Below the pieces are notes generated by a model. The model worked only from the letters and a program-made list of their open reading frames with translations. It made no database searches and was not told the origin of the DNA. From contig NZ_CP073089.1 in NCBI RefSeq assembly GCF_018137945.1, forward strand, positions 1,860,001-1,924,000: a stretch of 64,000 bases of DNA, written 5' to 3'. Position numbers and translations under genes: made by a program. Positions 51,103-59,496 of this stretch are shown in pieces. Positions within the stretch are counted from its first letter, which is position 1. Each line of letters opens with the position of its first letter. This stretch comes from Brevibacterium sp. W7.2 (GTDB lineage: Bacteria > Actinomycetota > Actinomycetes > Actinomycetales > Brevibacteriaceae).

Positions 51103-51306
51103 TCAGCCGGCGGTCGGCAGCGGCATGATCTTGCGGCGCAGCCAGACGGTGCGGGTGCCCCCGGCGGAGATCCGGGTCCGTGCGAGCTCCCACTGACCGT
51201 ATTCGGCCTGGTCGTTGAGCTCCTGGAGACTGACGGAGCGCGGGACGTCCTTGGAGAACGAGACCTTCCGGAACTCGTAGGTCATCCTCGGTCGCTGGCG
51301 TTTCAT
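51103..51306 (-). CDS. DUF5703 family small protein
   Basis: 67 aa: MKRQRPRMTYEFRKVSFSKDVPRSVSLQELNDQAEYGQWELARTRISAGGTRTVWLRRKIMPLPTAG. Conserved small actinobacterial protein with the YGQWEL core and basic C-terminus, no cysteines. ATG 51306 follows AAGGAGGTGG. Divergent from the phosphomutase-like gene with which it is frequently neighbour in actinobacteria. Function unknown. Confidence 0.85.
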   Translation of the reverse strand: MKRQRPRMTYEFRKVSFSKDVPRSVSLQELNDQAEYGQWELARTRISAGGTRTVWLRRKIMPLPTAG

Positions 51307-51347
51307 GCGCCCACCTCCTTCATAGGGCCACTGTAGACGATGTGGGC

Positions 51348-51353
51348 TAATCT
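51348..51353 (+). promoter_or_regulatory. Putative -10 of a leaderless phosphomutase-like gene
   Basis: TAATCT lies 7 nt before ATG 51361 and no ribosome site intervenes. Confidence 0.45.
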
Positions 51354-51360
51354 GGATCGT

Positions 51361-52092
51361 ATGCCCGTCATCGTCCTCCTCAGACACGGACTCTCGAGCG
51401 CGAACACGGCAGGGATCCTCGCCGGACGCACCCCCGGCGTGTCGCTGACCGAGGACGGGACCCGGGCACTGGAGGCGACGCTGCGGATGCTTCCGCACAC
51501 CTCCTTCGCCCGCCTCATCCACTCACCGCTGCTGCGGTGCGTGCAGACCGCCGAGATCGCACAGACGCACATCGAGGTGACCGAGACCCGCATCGGCGAG
51601 GAGTTCGTCGAACTCGACTACGGGGACTGGACCGGGCGCAGCCTCGCCGACCTCGTCACGACACCCGACTGGGAGACGGTGAGCCGGCGCGCCTCGGCGA
51701 TGCGGTTCCCCGCCGGCGAGGCCATCGCCGAGGCGGCCGACCGGGCCGTGTCCGGGGTGCGGTTCCTCGTCGGCGAACTCCGGGAGCTCGAGAGGCTGGA
51801 GCAGGAAGCGGCGCAGCGACCCGAGCCGCCGAGCGAATCGTCGGCAGCGGGGGAGAAGCCGAAGCCCGCGTGGGGGATGATCGTCTCCCACGGCGACATC
51901 ATCAAGGCGATCATCGCCGAGGCGCTCGGTATGCCGCTCGATGACTTCCAGCGGCTCGCGGTCGCCCCCGGCTCGTTCACGATCATCGACTACTCCGGGC
52001 CGTTCCCGGTGCTCACGGCGATGTCGGTGACCGCCGCCGGGCTTGCGGAGGCCGGTGTGCCCGGCGGCGGCGGTCTCAGCGACCCCGAGTGA
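51361..52092 (+). CDS. Histidine phosphatase family protein (MSMEG_4193/TIGR03848 type)
   Basis: 243 aa. RHG catalytic motif in VIVLLRHGLSSANTAGILAGRTPGVSLTEDG, acidic residue in EEFVELDYGDWTGRSLADL, second histidine in GMIVSHGDIIKAIIAEALGMPLDDFQRLAVAPGSFTIIDY. This is the actinobacterial putative phosphomutase group, conserved near DUF3090, SCO1664-type and mshC genes; the reaction is unknown. Residues 153-172 (EAAQRPEPPSESSAAGEKPK) are an inserted disordered loop. ATG 51361 is preferred; an upstream ATG at 51340 lies before the -10. Confidence 0.9.
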   Translation: MPVIVLLRHGLSSANTAGILAGRTPGVSLTEDGTRALEATLRMLPHTSFARLIHSPLLRCVQTAEIAQTHIEVTETRIGEEFVELDYGDWTGRSLADLVTTPDWETVSRRASAMRFPAGEAIAEAADRAVSGVRFLVGELRELERLEQEAAQRPEPPSESSAAGEKPKPAWGMIVSHGDIIKAIIAEALGMPLDDFQRLAVAPGSFTIIDYSGPFPVLTAMSVTAAGLAEAGVPGGGGLSDPE

Positions 52093-52094
52093 CC

Positions 52095-52928
52095 TCAGCC
52101 TGCGGCGAGGACGCCGGTGCCGAGGAGGATGAAGAGGAGGATGCCGAGCGCGACGCGGTACCACACGAAGATCGCGAACGACTTCGTCTGGATGTAGCGC
52201 AGGAACCAGTGGATGACGGCGAGGCCGAGGCAGAACGCGATGACGGTGGCGAGGATCGTCGGACCCCAGCCGAGCACCATCTCGGTGTCGCCGAGGCTCT
52301 TGACGATGCCGTAGAAGCCCGACCCGAGCACGGCGGGGATCGCCAGCAGGAACGAGTAGCGCGCAGCGGCGGGACGGTCGAAGCCCATGAACCGGCCGGC
52401 CATGATCGTGCCTCCCGAGCGGGAGACGCCGGGGATGAGGGCGAGAGCCTGCGCGAAGCCGTAGACGATGCCCTGTCCCCAGGTCATGTCCTCGATCGTG
52501 TACTGCTTCTTCCCCACCCAGTCCGCGAGGCCGATGATGAGGCCGAAGACGATGAGCATCGTCGCGGTGATCCACAGACTGCGGAAGGTCGTCTCGATGT
52601 AGTCCTGGAAGAGGAGTCCGAGGATGACGATGGGGATCGACCCGACGATGATGAGCCAGCCCAGGCGCACCTCGGGGTCCTTGCGGTCATGCCTGCCGAC
52701 GAGCGCCAGGCACCACTTCGAGATGATGGAGACGATGTCGCGCCAGAAGTAGACGACGACGGCGAGCTCGGTGCCGATCTGGATGATCGCGGTGAAGAAC
52801 GCCCCCGGATCCCGACCCGGCAGGAGCCATTCGCCGACGATGCGCACGTGCGCCGACGATGAGATCGGCAGGAATTCCGTGAGTGCCTGGACGATTCCGA
52901 GCACGGCGGCCACGAGCCATTCGTACAT
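52095..52928 (-). CDS. uppP: Undecaprenyl-diphosphatase
   Basis: 277 aa membrane enzyme that recycles the lipid carrier for cell-wall synthesis; also called BacA, linked to bacitracin resistance. Catalytic regions: [21 protein letters not shown] near residue 17 and [46 protein letters not shown] near residue 170. About eight helices. Convergent with the phosphatase-like gene at 2 nt and divergent from the aldo/keto reductase-like gene. Confidence 0.95.
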   Translation of the reverse strand: MYEWLVAAVLGIVQALTEFLPISSSAHVRIVGEWLLPGRDPGAFFTAIIQIGTELAVVVYFWRDIVSIISKWCLALVGRHDRKDPEVRLGWLIIVGSIPIVILGLLFQDYIETTFRSLWITATMLIVFGLIIGLADWVGKKQYTIEDMTWGQGIVYGFAQALALIPGVSRSGGTIMAGRFMGFDRPAAARYSFLLAIPAVLGSGFYGIVKSLGDTEMVLGWGPTILATVIAFCLGLAVIHWFLRYIQTKSFAIFVWYRVALGILLFILLGTGVLAAG

Positions 52929-53000
52929 GCGTCTCCTAGGAGAAGAGGGTTGGCGGGAACGTGACCACGGTAGTCGGCGAATCGGGTAACCTCAAGAATC

Positions 53001-53900
53001 ATGAACTCCAACCGCCTGGGAACGACCGGTCTTGACGTCAGCGATGTGGGTCTGGGCACCTTCGAGTGGGGGCATCGGGTCGACGGGCGGGACGCGCAGA
53101 GGCTCGTCGACGCCTACGCCGAGGCGGGCGGCAATCTCCTCGAACTTCCCAGCTCAGGCCTCCATGCGGCCGAAGTCCTCGGACAGGTCGACCTGCCGGA
53201 CGCGGTGAGTGTGATGGGCAGGGTCGGGGTGTCGCTGAGTGAGTCCTCCCACATCGAGCTCGGGCTCGGGCGCGCCCGCATCCTCGACCAGGTCGCCGAG
53301 CTGCTGCGCGCGATCGGCCGCGAGCACCTCGACGTCCTCGTCCTCGACGTCTTCGACGCCGAGGTCGACAGGTCCGAGACCGCCTCGGCGATCGACACCC
53401 TGCTCACGCTCGGCACCGTCCGCTACGTCGGCGTCTCCCACCACACGGGATGGCAGCTCGCCGAGATGCGCGGGGCCGGCATTCCGATCGCGTGCGCGAT
53501 CAGCGAATACTCCCTGCTCAACCGCGACGCCGATGCCGAGCTCGGACCGGCCTGCGACTATGCGGGCATCGGCCTCATCGCCGGTGCCGGGTTGGGCCGC
53601 GGGGTGCTTGCGGACAAGTACCAGCGCGGCACTCCCCAGGACTCCCGGCTGGCGGGGGAGCTCTCCGACTACGTCTCGCCCTACCTCGACGACAGGGCGT
53701 CGCGGGTGCTCGCGGGCGTGCGCCGGGCCGCGGCGGCCCTCGGGGTGAGCACGACGGACATCGCCCTGGCCTTCAACCGCGAACGCGGCATCGCCTCCAC
53801 CCTCGTCTCCGCGCGCACCCCGGAGCAGCTGGGTCAGATCATGAGCAGCGACGTCACCCTCGAACCGGAGATCGCCGAGGTGCTCGAGCAGATCTCCTGA
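53001..53900 (+). CDS. Aldo/keto reductase-family protein lacking the catalytic tetrad
   Basis: 299 aa, full length for the family: MNSNRLGTTGLDVSDVGLGTFEWG opening, the TIM-barrel strands, and ALGVSTTDIALAFNRERGIASTLVSARTPEQLGQ near the end. Against the usual Asp-Tyr-Lys-His tetrad the equivalent positions are E48 (GGNLLELPSSG), G53, R74 (VMGRVG) and D116 (DVLVLDVFD). It is therefore probably not an oxidoreductase; it may bind a nucleotide or partner. The frame is intact, so the gene is not decaying. ATG 53001 follows a TAACCT (52987-52992) by 8 nt, likely leaderless. Confidence 0.85.
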   Translation: MNSNRLGTTGLDVSDVGLGTFEWGHRVDGRDAQRLVDAYAEAGGNLLELPSSGLHAAEVLGQVDLPDAVSVMGRVGVSLSESSHIELGLGRARILDQVAELLRAIGREHLDVLVLDVFDAEVDRSETASAIDTLLTLGTVRYVGVSHHTGWQLAEMRGAGIPIACAISEYSLLNRDADAELGPACDYAGIGLIAGAGLGRGVLADKYQRGTPQDSRLAGELSDYVSPYLDDRASRVLAGVRRAAAALGVSTTDIALAFNRERGIASTLVSARTPEQLGQIMSSDVTLEPEIAEVLEQIS

Positions 53901-53926
53901 AATCTCGGCTCCCGGCAGGCACCGGT

Positions 53927-53959
53927 CCTCGTGAGGGTCAGCCCTCGTGAGGCGTCAGC
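53927..53959 (-). repeat. Stop-codon tail repeat after the acidic-protein gene
   Basis: CCTCGTGAGGGTCAGC at 53927-53942 and CCTCGTGAGGCGTCAGC at 53943-53959 are direct, near-exact repeats. On the minus strand the copy nearer the gene contains its TGA stop (53955-53957). Confidence 0.8.
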
Positions 53960-54263
53960 GCCGGGCGTCGTCGATGTCGTCCTCGTCCTCGTCATCGTCG
54001 TCATCGGCGACGCCGAACTCGTCGTAGTCCTCGTCTTCGTCGTCGGCCTTCGCATCCTCGACGTCGTCGAAGAGCTCGAACGGGGTGACTTCGTCATACG
54101 CGGTGTAGATGGCGTCTTCGTAGATCTCGAAGGCGTCGGCCAAAGCCATGTACGCGGCTTCGACTCGGGGGTCTTGGTCTCCATTGCGATGTGCGGATGC
54201 GGCGAAGTGCTCCCTCACCGCTTCGAGGAATGCGTCCAGGGCCTCACGAGGATCTGTGCTCAT
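53955..54263 (-). CDS. Small acidic actinobacterial protein
   Basis: 102 aa. N-terminal 65 residues form a helical domain, MSTDPREALDAFLEAVREHFAASAHRNGDQDPRVEAAYMALADAFEIYEDAIYTAYDEVTPFELF. The last 35 are almost purely Asp/Glu (DDEDEDYDEFGVADDDDDEDEDD). Close relatives are sometimes labelled primosomal protein, without evidence I know of. The acidic tail could mimic DNA or bind basic proteins. Lies between the pseudo-reductase and DUF3090. Confidence 0.75.
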   Translation of the reverse strand: MSTDPREALDAFLEAVREHFAASAHRNGDQDPRVEAAYMALADAFEIYEDAIYTAYDEVTPFELFDDVEDAKADDEDEDYDEFGVADDDDDEDEDDIDDARR

Positions 54264-54345
54264 GAGTCAAATGTATCCCAGCACGACGGTCACGCCTAGG
54301 GTCGGCGCAGATGGCCGGGGTTCCGACGGCCGGGCGGCAGTGGAT

Positions 54346-54351
54346 TAGGCT
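54346..54351 (+). promoter_or_regulatory. Putative -10 of leaderless DUF3090 gene
   Basis: TAGGCT lies 7 nt before ATG 54359; the same arrangement recurs before mshC. Confidence 0.45.
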
Positions 54352-54358
54352 GGGCCAC

Positions 54359-54922
54359 ATGGCCTCACTCTACGATCACCCCACACCCGACCGCTTCGTC
54401 GTCGGCACGATCGGCCTGCCGGGGGAGCGGACCTTCCTCCTCCAAGCGAAGTCCGGCGACGCCCTGACGACGGTGATCGTCGAGAAGGAGCAGGTCGAGA
54501 TCCTCGCCGACCGCATCACCGAGCTCCTCGACATGGTGATGATCAAGGACCCCGCCGCCCGCGTGCCGCAGACGGCGATCGACGACCGCATCGACAATGC
54601 CGGGCTCAACGTCCCCATCGACCCCGAGTTCCGGGTCGGGACGATGAGCCTGGGGTGGGACACCGTCGCCCACGAACTCGTCGTCGAGTGCTTCGAACTC
54701 ACCGAGGAGGACGCGCAGGCCGGCACCTCGGCCGACCCCGATGACGACGAGGTCGAGCGCGATGTGCTGCGCACCGTCCTCGATGCGGCCGGTGCCCGCG
54801 AGTTCGCGCGCCGCGCCGAGCAGGTCGTCTCCGCCGGGCGCGGGGACTGCCCGTTCTGCTCGCTGCCGCTCGAACCCGAAGGCCACCTCTGCCCGCGCGC
54901 CAACGGTGTTGCACGAGCCTGA
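54359..54922 (+). CDS. DUF3090 family protein
   Basis: 187 aa: MASLYDHPTPDRFVVGTIGLPGERTFLLQAKSGDALTTVIVEKEQVEILADRITELLDMV, then EFRVGTMSLGWDTVAHELVVECFEL, and a C-terminal zinc-ribbon-like CPFCSLPLEPEGHLCPRANG (C-x2-C...C). The family (TIGR03847) is restricted to actinobacteria and almost always neighbours the SCO1664-type and phosphomutase-like proteins. Function unknown. Overlaps the next gene by 17 nt, so they are coupled. Confidence 0.92.
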   Translation: MASLYDHPTPDRFVVGTIGLPGERTFLLQAKSGDALTTVIVEKEQVEILADRITELLDMVMIKDPAARVPQTAIDDRIDNAGLNVPIDPEFRVGTMSLGWDTVAHELVVECFELTEEDAQAGTSADPDDDEVERDVLRTVLDAAGAREFARRAEQVVSAGRGDCPFCSLPLEPEGHLCPRANGVARA

Positions 54923-55742
54923 CGGCCCGGCGGCGGTCGACCGCCTCGTCGAATCCGCGCTGACCGGCGGGGAGCCCACGCTCATGGGAGACATCCCGCG
55001 GGCGAGCAACTCGACCTCGCTCGTCGTCGTCGACCACGCCGACCGCGTGCTCAAGGCCGTCTACAAGCCGATCGCCGGCGAGAGACCCCTCCACGACTTC
55101 CCCGACGGCACCTTGGGGCTGCGCGAAGTCGCCGCGTACCGGCTCAGCGCCCACCTCGGCCTGCGGGTCGTCCCGCCCACCGTGCTCCGCACCGATCTGC
55201 CGCACGGTCCCGGCTCCCTCCAGGCCTACGTCGAGGACGCCGGCGACGACGCCGACGTCGCGCTCACCGAGATCGACGGGATCCCCGAGGCGTTCGCCCC
55301 GATGTTCGCCCTGCGCACCGAGGACGGACGGGACCTCGTCCTCTCCCACAGCCTCGGCGAGGAGCTGCGCCGGGTCGCCTTCTTCGATCTGCTCGCCGGC
55401 AACGCCGACCGCAAGGCCGGGCACATCATCACTGGCAGCGTGCTGCCCGGGGTGACCGGGGGGTTCGGGACGTTCGGCATCGACAACGGATTGAGCTTCC
55501 ACCCGGAGGAGAAGCTGCGCACGGTGCTCTGGGGATTCGCCGACTCCGCGTTCGATGACACCGAGCGCGCGGCCCTCGACGAGGTCGCGGCCATGCCCGC
55601 GGTGCTCGTCGACGCGCTCACCGAGTGCCTGCGGGAGACGGAGATCACAGCGCTCGCGCAGCGGGCGCAGACCCTGGCCGACACCGGGATCTTCCCCCCT
55701 CCGCCCGAGGACAGGACGGCGATTCCCTGGCCGCCGATCTAG
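54906..55742 (+). CDS. SCO1664-family protein, PI3/4-kinase-like fold
   Basis: 278 aa (TIGR03843-type). Kinase-like features: an ATP-lysine motif in RVLKAVYKPIAGERPLHDFPDGTLGLREVAAYRLSAHLG near residue 45, a catalytic-loop-like FFDLLAGNADRKAGHII near residue 160, and an activation-site-like GIDNGLSFHPEEKLRTVLWGF near residue 190. These resemble phosphatidylinositol kinase/HipA-like enzymes, but no substrate is known. GTG 54906 lies inside the DUF3090 gene; ribosome coupling is likely. Precedes mshC by 40 nt. Confidence 0.88.
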   Translation: MLHEPDGPAAVDRLVESALTGGEPTLMGDIPRASNSTSLVVVDHADRVLKAVYKPIAGERPLHDFPDGTLGLREVAAYRLSAHLGLRVVPPTVLRTDLPHGPGSLQAYVEDAGDDADVALTEIDGIPEAFAPMFALRTEDGRDLVLSHSLGEELRRVAFFDLLAGNADRKAGHIITGSVLPGVTGGFGTFGIDNGLSFHPEEKLRTVLWGFADSAFDDTERAALDEVAAMPAVLVDALTECLRETEITALAQRAQTLADTGIFPPPPEDRTAIPWPPI

Positions 55743-55769
55743 GACGTGCTCGCGACCGCCGGTCTCGGT

Positions 55770-55775
55770 TAGGCT
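55770..55775 (+). promoter_or_regulatory. Putative -10 of leaderless mshC
   Basis: TAGGCT lies 7 nt before GTG 55783, without a ribosome binding site. Confidence 0.45.
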
Positions 55776-55782
55776 GGTCTGC

Positions 55783-57042
55783 GTGAAATCATGGTCCGCA
55801 CCTGAGCTGCCCCAGCTGTCCACCACCGGCACAGTCCCCACCGTCTTCGACACCGGGGCGCGCAGCCCGAGGCGACTGAGCGGACGCGACGGCAGAGCAG
55901 CCCTCTACGTCTGCGGGATCACCCCCTACGATGCGACCCACCTCGGCCATGCCGCGACCTATGTCGCCTTCGACCTGCTGGGCCGGGTGTGGCGCGATGC
56001 CGGCCTCGACGTCGTCTACGTCCAGAACACGACCGATGTCGACGACCCGCTGCTCGAACGCGCCGCGGCCACGGGCGTGGACTGGCGCGAACTCGCCGAG
56101 TCGCAGATCCAGCTCTTCCGCGACGACATGGAGGCGCTGCGCGTCATCCCGCCCCAGGACTACGTCGGCGTCGTCGAATCGATTCCGCGGATCGCCGCCG
56201 CCGTCAGCGCCCTCCTCGCCGAGGGGGCCGCGTACACCCTGGACAACGGTGACGTCTACTACCGGGTGGACACCCCGATTCAGCCGCCGTTCGGCAGCGT
56301 CAGCCACGACGATCGGGCGACGATGCTGCGCCTGTCCGCCGAGCGCGGCGGCGACCCGGAGACCCCCGGCAAGGAGAATCCGCTCGACCCGCTGCTGTGG
56401 CGCGCGGCCCGCGACGGCGAACCCTCCTGGGACGGCGGGGCGCTCGGTCCCGGACGCCCGGGCTGGCACATCGAGTGCACGGTCATCGCCGACGACTGTC
56501 TCGGCCTGCCCGTCGACGTCCAGGGCGGCGGCAGCGACCTCATCTTCCCGCACCACGAGATGGGCGCCGCCCACGCCGCGGCGTGGCAGCGCACGCCGCT
56601 GGCGCGGACGTTCATGCACACGGGCATGGTCGGCTTCGAGGGCGAGAAGATGAGCAAGTCGAAGGGCAACCTCGTCCTCGTCTCGCAGCTGCTCGCCGAG
56701 GGCGTCGACCCTATGGTCATCCGCACCGTGCTCCTGTCGAACCACTACCGCAGCGACTGGAACTTCACCCGCGACCTCCTCGACTCCGCGGCCGAGCGCC
56801 TCGCCGCATGGAAGCACGCGGCGACGTGCGAATCGGAGTGCCGGGAGGGGCTGCGCACCCACATCATCGGCCTCCTGCGCGAAGCCCTCGCCGACGACCT
56901 CGACAGCCCCCGGGCCCTGGGGATCCTCGACGAATGGGCCGAGCACTACGCCGACACACCGGCCGGGGAGCCCGGCGCCGTGACCGGGGAGCGGGTCGCC
57001 GACGCCGTCGACGCCCTGCTCGGCATCCGGCTGCGCGACTGA
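55783..57042 (+). CDS. mshC: Cysteine--glucosaminyl-inositol ligase (mycothiol biosynthesis)
   Basis: 419 aa paralogue of cysteinyl-tRNA synthetase that joins cysteine to GlcN-inositol with ATP. Motifs: LYVCGITPYDATHLGHAATYVAFDLLGR (zinc cysteine C47-like and HIGH-type THLGHA), GRPGWHIECTVIADDCLGLPVDVQGGGSDLIFPHHEMGAAHA (zinc-binding and cysteine-binding), and the KMSKS loop EKMSKSKGNLV. The lack of a tRNA-binding C-terminus and the ITPYDATH signature separate MshC from CysS. Shows that the organism uses mycothiol. GTG start, probably leaderless. Confidence 0.96.
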   Translation: MKSWSAPELPQLSTTGTVPTVFDTGARSPRRLSGRDGRAALYVCGITPYDATHLGHAATYVAFDLLGRVWRDAGLDVVYVQNTTDVDDPLLERAAATGVDWRELAESQIQLFRDDMEALRVIPPQDYVGVVESIPRIAAAVSALLAEGAAYTLDNGDVYYRVDTPIQPPFGSVSHDDRATMLRLSAERGGDPETPGKENPLDPLLWRAARDGEPSWDGGALGPGRPGWHIECTVIADDCLGLPVDVQGGGSDLIFPHHEMGAAHAAAWQRTPLARTFMHTGMVGFEGEKMSKSKGNLVLVSQLLAEGVDPMVIRTVLLSNHYRSDWNFTRDLLDSAAERLAAWKHAATCESECREGLRTHIIGLLREALADDLDSPRALGILDEWAEHYADTPAGEPGAVTGERVADAVDALLGIRLRD

Positions 57043-57043
57043 C

Positions 57044-57874
57044 TCAGCGCTCGCGGCCGCGTCCGCGCAGGTAGCGTTCGAATTCCGCGGCGATCGCCTC
57101 GCCGCTGGCCTCGGGCAGCTCGGTCGCGTCGATGCGCTGCTCGAGGCGCCCGAGCAGCTCGGCCAGCTGCGGATTGCCCGACACGACCTCATCGGCGCCG
57201 AGCTCCCAGGCTCGGCTCTCCTCCTCGAGGATGGGAATGTCGATCTCGATCCCCGTGGTCTTCTCGACGGCCCGGACGAGTGCGAGTTCGGCCTTCGGCG
57301 ACGGCGAGTCCCCGAGGTAGTCGGGCACGCCCACCCAGAGGTTGATCGCGGTGAGCTGCCGCCACGAGCACGCGACCCCGAGGAGTCCGAGGATGCCGAT
57401 GGGCCCTTCGTAGCTGTTGATCTCGATGCCCAGCTGCGCGGCGAGGTCGGGGTCCTCGGTGTTCGCGACGACCGGCAGCGGCCGGGTGTGGGGCACCTCG
57501 GCGTGGAGGCCGCCGAGGAGGACGACGGAATCGTCCTCACCCACCTCGGCGAGGATGAGGGAGAGGAACTCCCGCCATTTGAGTCCGGGCTCGTGCCCGT
57601 GGATGACGGTGACGGCACGTCCCTCATGGGTGCCGCGGTGGACCTCGACGCCGGGCCACGCGATGCTCGCGCGTCCCGTCTCATCGCGTTCGATCTCCGG
57701 TTCGGAGAAGCGGAACTCGTAGAAGCCGTCGGTGTCGAGGATCTCGCTGTCGTCGAGCCCCCACGTGTCGATGATGTCCTTGACCAGCGAGCTCGCCGCC
57801 TCCGAAGCATCGGCGTCCTGCCCCTCGAAGGCGATGAAGACGAGCGCACCGTGACCTGATGGGAGAAATGTCAT
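57044..57874 (-). CDS. PAC2-family protein
   Basis: 276 aa. PAC2 (proteasome assembly chaperone 2-like) fold: ALVFIAFEGQDADASEAASSLVKDIIDTWGLDDSEILDTDGFYEFRFSEPEIERDETGR, IAWPGVEVHRG, VTVIHGHEPGLKWREFLSLILAEVGEDDSVVLLGGLHAEVPHTRPLPVVANTEDPDLAAQLGI. Bacterial PAC2 proteins are typical of actinobacteria; a link to proteasome assembly is not shown. Convergent with mshC at 1 nt; divergent from the HAD gene. Confidence 0.9.
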   Translation of the reverse strand: MTFLPSGHGALVFIAFEGQDADASEAASSLVKDIIDTWGLDDSEILDTDGFYEFRFSEPEIERDETGRASIAWPGVEVHRGTHEGRAVTVIHGHEPGLKWREFLSLILAEVGEDDSVVLLGGLHAEVPHTRPLPVVANTEDPDLAAQLGIEINSYEGPIGILGLLGVACSWRQLTAINLWVGVPDYLGDSPSPKAELALVRAVEKTTGIEIDIPILEEESRAWELGADEVVSGNPQLAELLGRLEQRIDATELPEASGEAIAAEFERYLRGRGRER

Positions 57875-57896
57875 GCGACCACATTACGCTGGAACC

Positions 57897-58556
57897 ATGA
57901 CGAATCCTGGCGCGGTCCTCTGGGACATGGACGGAACCCTGGTCGACACCGAACCGTACTGGATCGAGGCCGAGACCGAGCTCATGGCCGCCCATGGACT
58001 GCCGTGGTCGGAGGAGCAGGGCCTCGAGTTCGTCGGCAACGATCTCCTCACCTCCGGCAGCCTCATGCGGGAGGCCGGACTCGACCTGCCCGCCCCCGTC
58101 ATCGTCGACACGCTGCTCGCGGCCGTCATCGCCCGCATCGCGGAGTCCGTGCCCTTCCGGCCCGGCGCGCTCGAGCTGCTGAGCGCGCTGCGGGAGGAGG
58201 GGATTCCGTGTGTGATGGTGACGATGTCCTACCGCAGCCTCGCCGAGGCGGTCATCGCCGCGTGCCCGCCCGACAGCTTCGTCGGGCTCATCTCCGGTGA
58301 CGAGGTCAGCGCCGGCAAACCCGATCCGGAGCCCTACCTCGCGGGAGCCGCGCTGCTCGGTCTCGATCCCGGCAGGTGCATCGCCCTCGAGGACTCCCGG
58401 CCCGGACTGGCCAGCGCCGAGGCGGCGGGCACGATCGCGATCGGCATCCCGCACCTCGTCGACCTCGACCCCGCCCCCGGCACGACCCTGTGGACGAGCC
58501 TCGCCGGACACGACGTCGACGATCTGCGCGCGCTCACGTCCCGACTATCCGCGTGA
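57897..58556 (+). CDS. HAD-superfamily phosphatase, beta-phosphoglucomutase/GS1-like
   Basis: 219 aa. Motif I VLWDMDGTLVDTEPYWIEAETELM, motif II VMVTMSYRSLAEA, motif III/IV SGDEVSAGKPDPEPYLAGAALLGLDPGRCIALEDSRPGLASAEAAGTIAIGIPH. The CAP domain lies at about 18-85. Probably dephosphorylates a small sugar or nucleotide phosphate. ATG 57897 follows a TACGCT -10-like element by 6 nt. Its final 23 nt overlap the convergent nuclease gene. Confidence 0.88.
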   Translation: MTNPGAVLWDMDGTLVDTEPYWIEAETELMAAHGLPWSEEQGLEFVGNDLLTSGSLMREAGLDLPAPVIVDTLLAAVIARIAESVPFRPGALELLSALREEGIPCVMVTMSYRSLAEAVIAACPPDSFVGLISGDEVSAGKPDPEPYLAGAALLGLDPGRCIALEDSRPGLASAEAAGTIAIGIPHLVDLDPAPGTTLWTSLAGHDVDDLRALTSRLSA

Positions 58557-59343
58557 TCTCCGGGGTCGGGGGAGCGGCGTTGCCCCAGGCCGGGCACAGG
58601 GGCTTGAACGAGCACCAGTTGCACAGCGGGGACTTCCGGGGACGCCAGCGATCGGCTTCGGCGGCTGCGACGATGTCGTTCCAGATCGCGGCGATCTCGA
58701 ATTCGCTGGCCTCGAGATCGGCCGGAGTCGGATGGGATTTGAGGATGCTCCGCGAGCCGAGGTACATGAGCTGGAGCGTGTGGACGAGCTCTCCGGTGAG
58801 CCGGTACTCGACGAGCGCGTAGAACCCCATCTGGAACTTCGCCTCCCGCCCGTACTGGGGTTTCGGCTGCTTGCCGGTCTTGTAGTCGACGAGGCGCTTC
58901 TCCCCGCCCGGGGCGACGTCGACCCGGTCGATGAACCCGCGCAGCTCGAGCCCGTTGTCCAGCGTCGTCGTCACGTACTTCTCCGTCGTCTCCGGTTCGA
59001 GATGCTCGGGGTACTCGAGGGTGAAGTACGCGCGCACGAGGTTGTGGGCGGATGTGAAGAATGTCTCCTTCTCCTGATCATCGGCGAAGATCTCGAGCAC
59101 GGTCGGGTCCTTCTCCACCAGGGCGTCCCAGCTCGGGGAGAGCATCGCCTGGGCGGCGTCCTCGGTGCGCTCGGCCGCCGGCAGCGTGAAGAGCTGCTCG
59201 AGCACGGAGTGGACGAGCGTGCCCTTGAATGCCGCCTGTGAAGGGGGTTCCGGAAGCCTGTCAATGCTGCGGAAGCGGAACTTCAAGGGGCATTGCACGA
59301 AGTCGTTCGCACGGGACGGAGAGAGACTGGTGAGCTCGGCCAT
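58534..59343 (-). CDS. RecB-family exonuclease (PD-(D/E)XK superfamily)
   Basis: 269 aa. PDDEXK_1 nuclease core: LTSLSPSRANDFVQCPLKFRFRSIDRLPEPPSQAAFKGTLVHSVLEQLF at the N-terminus (cluster cysteine C21 and histidine), LRGFIDRVDVAPGGEKRLVDYKTGKQPKPQYGREAKFQMGFYALVEY (catalytic D...D-x-K), and WRPRKSPLCNWCSFKPLCPAWG at the C-terminus, giving the four cysteines of a Cas4/AddB-type Fe-S cluster. DNA repair role likely. Not associated with any CRISPR locus here. Confidence 0.92.
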   Translation of the reverse strand: MAELTSLSPSRANDFVQCPLKFRFRSIDRLPEPPSQAAFKGTLVHSVLEQLFTLPAAERTEDAAQAMLSPSWDALVEKDPTVLEIFADDQEKETFFTSAHNLVRAYFTLEYPEHLEPETTEKYVTTTLDNGLELRGFIDRVDVAPGGEKRLVDYKTGKQPKPQYGREAKFQMGFYALVEYRLTGELVHTLQLMYLGSRSILKSHPTPADLEASEFEIAAIWNDIVAAAEADRWRPRKSPLCNWCSFKPLCPAWGNAAPPTPEITRIVGT

Positions 59344-59496
59344 GCACCCACTCTAACGAGGGGTCCTGACACGGGCCGGGCACGACGCGGCAGGCCCCGT
59401 CGAGTTGAGCGGACACGACGCGTCTGACATGGTGAAGGCCTCTGCCGCTGTTAGGCTGAGAATCCCGACCCCAACGTGCAAGAGGATGTCCTTTTC

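Noticed and set aside
58534..59343. CRISPR-associated Cas4
   Set aside because: The nuclease core and cysteines resemble Cas4/AddB, but there are no CRISPR repeats or cas genes anywhere in the window; a RecB-family repair nuclease fits.
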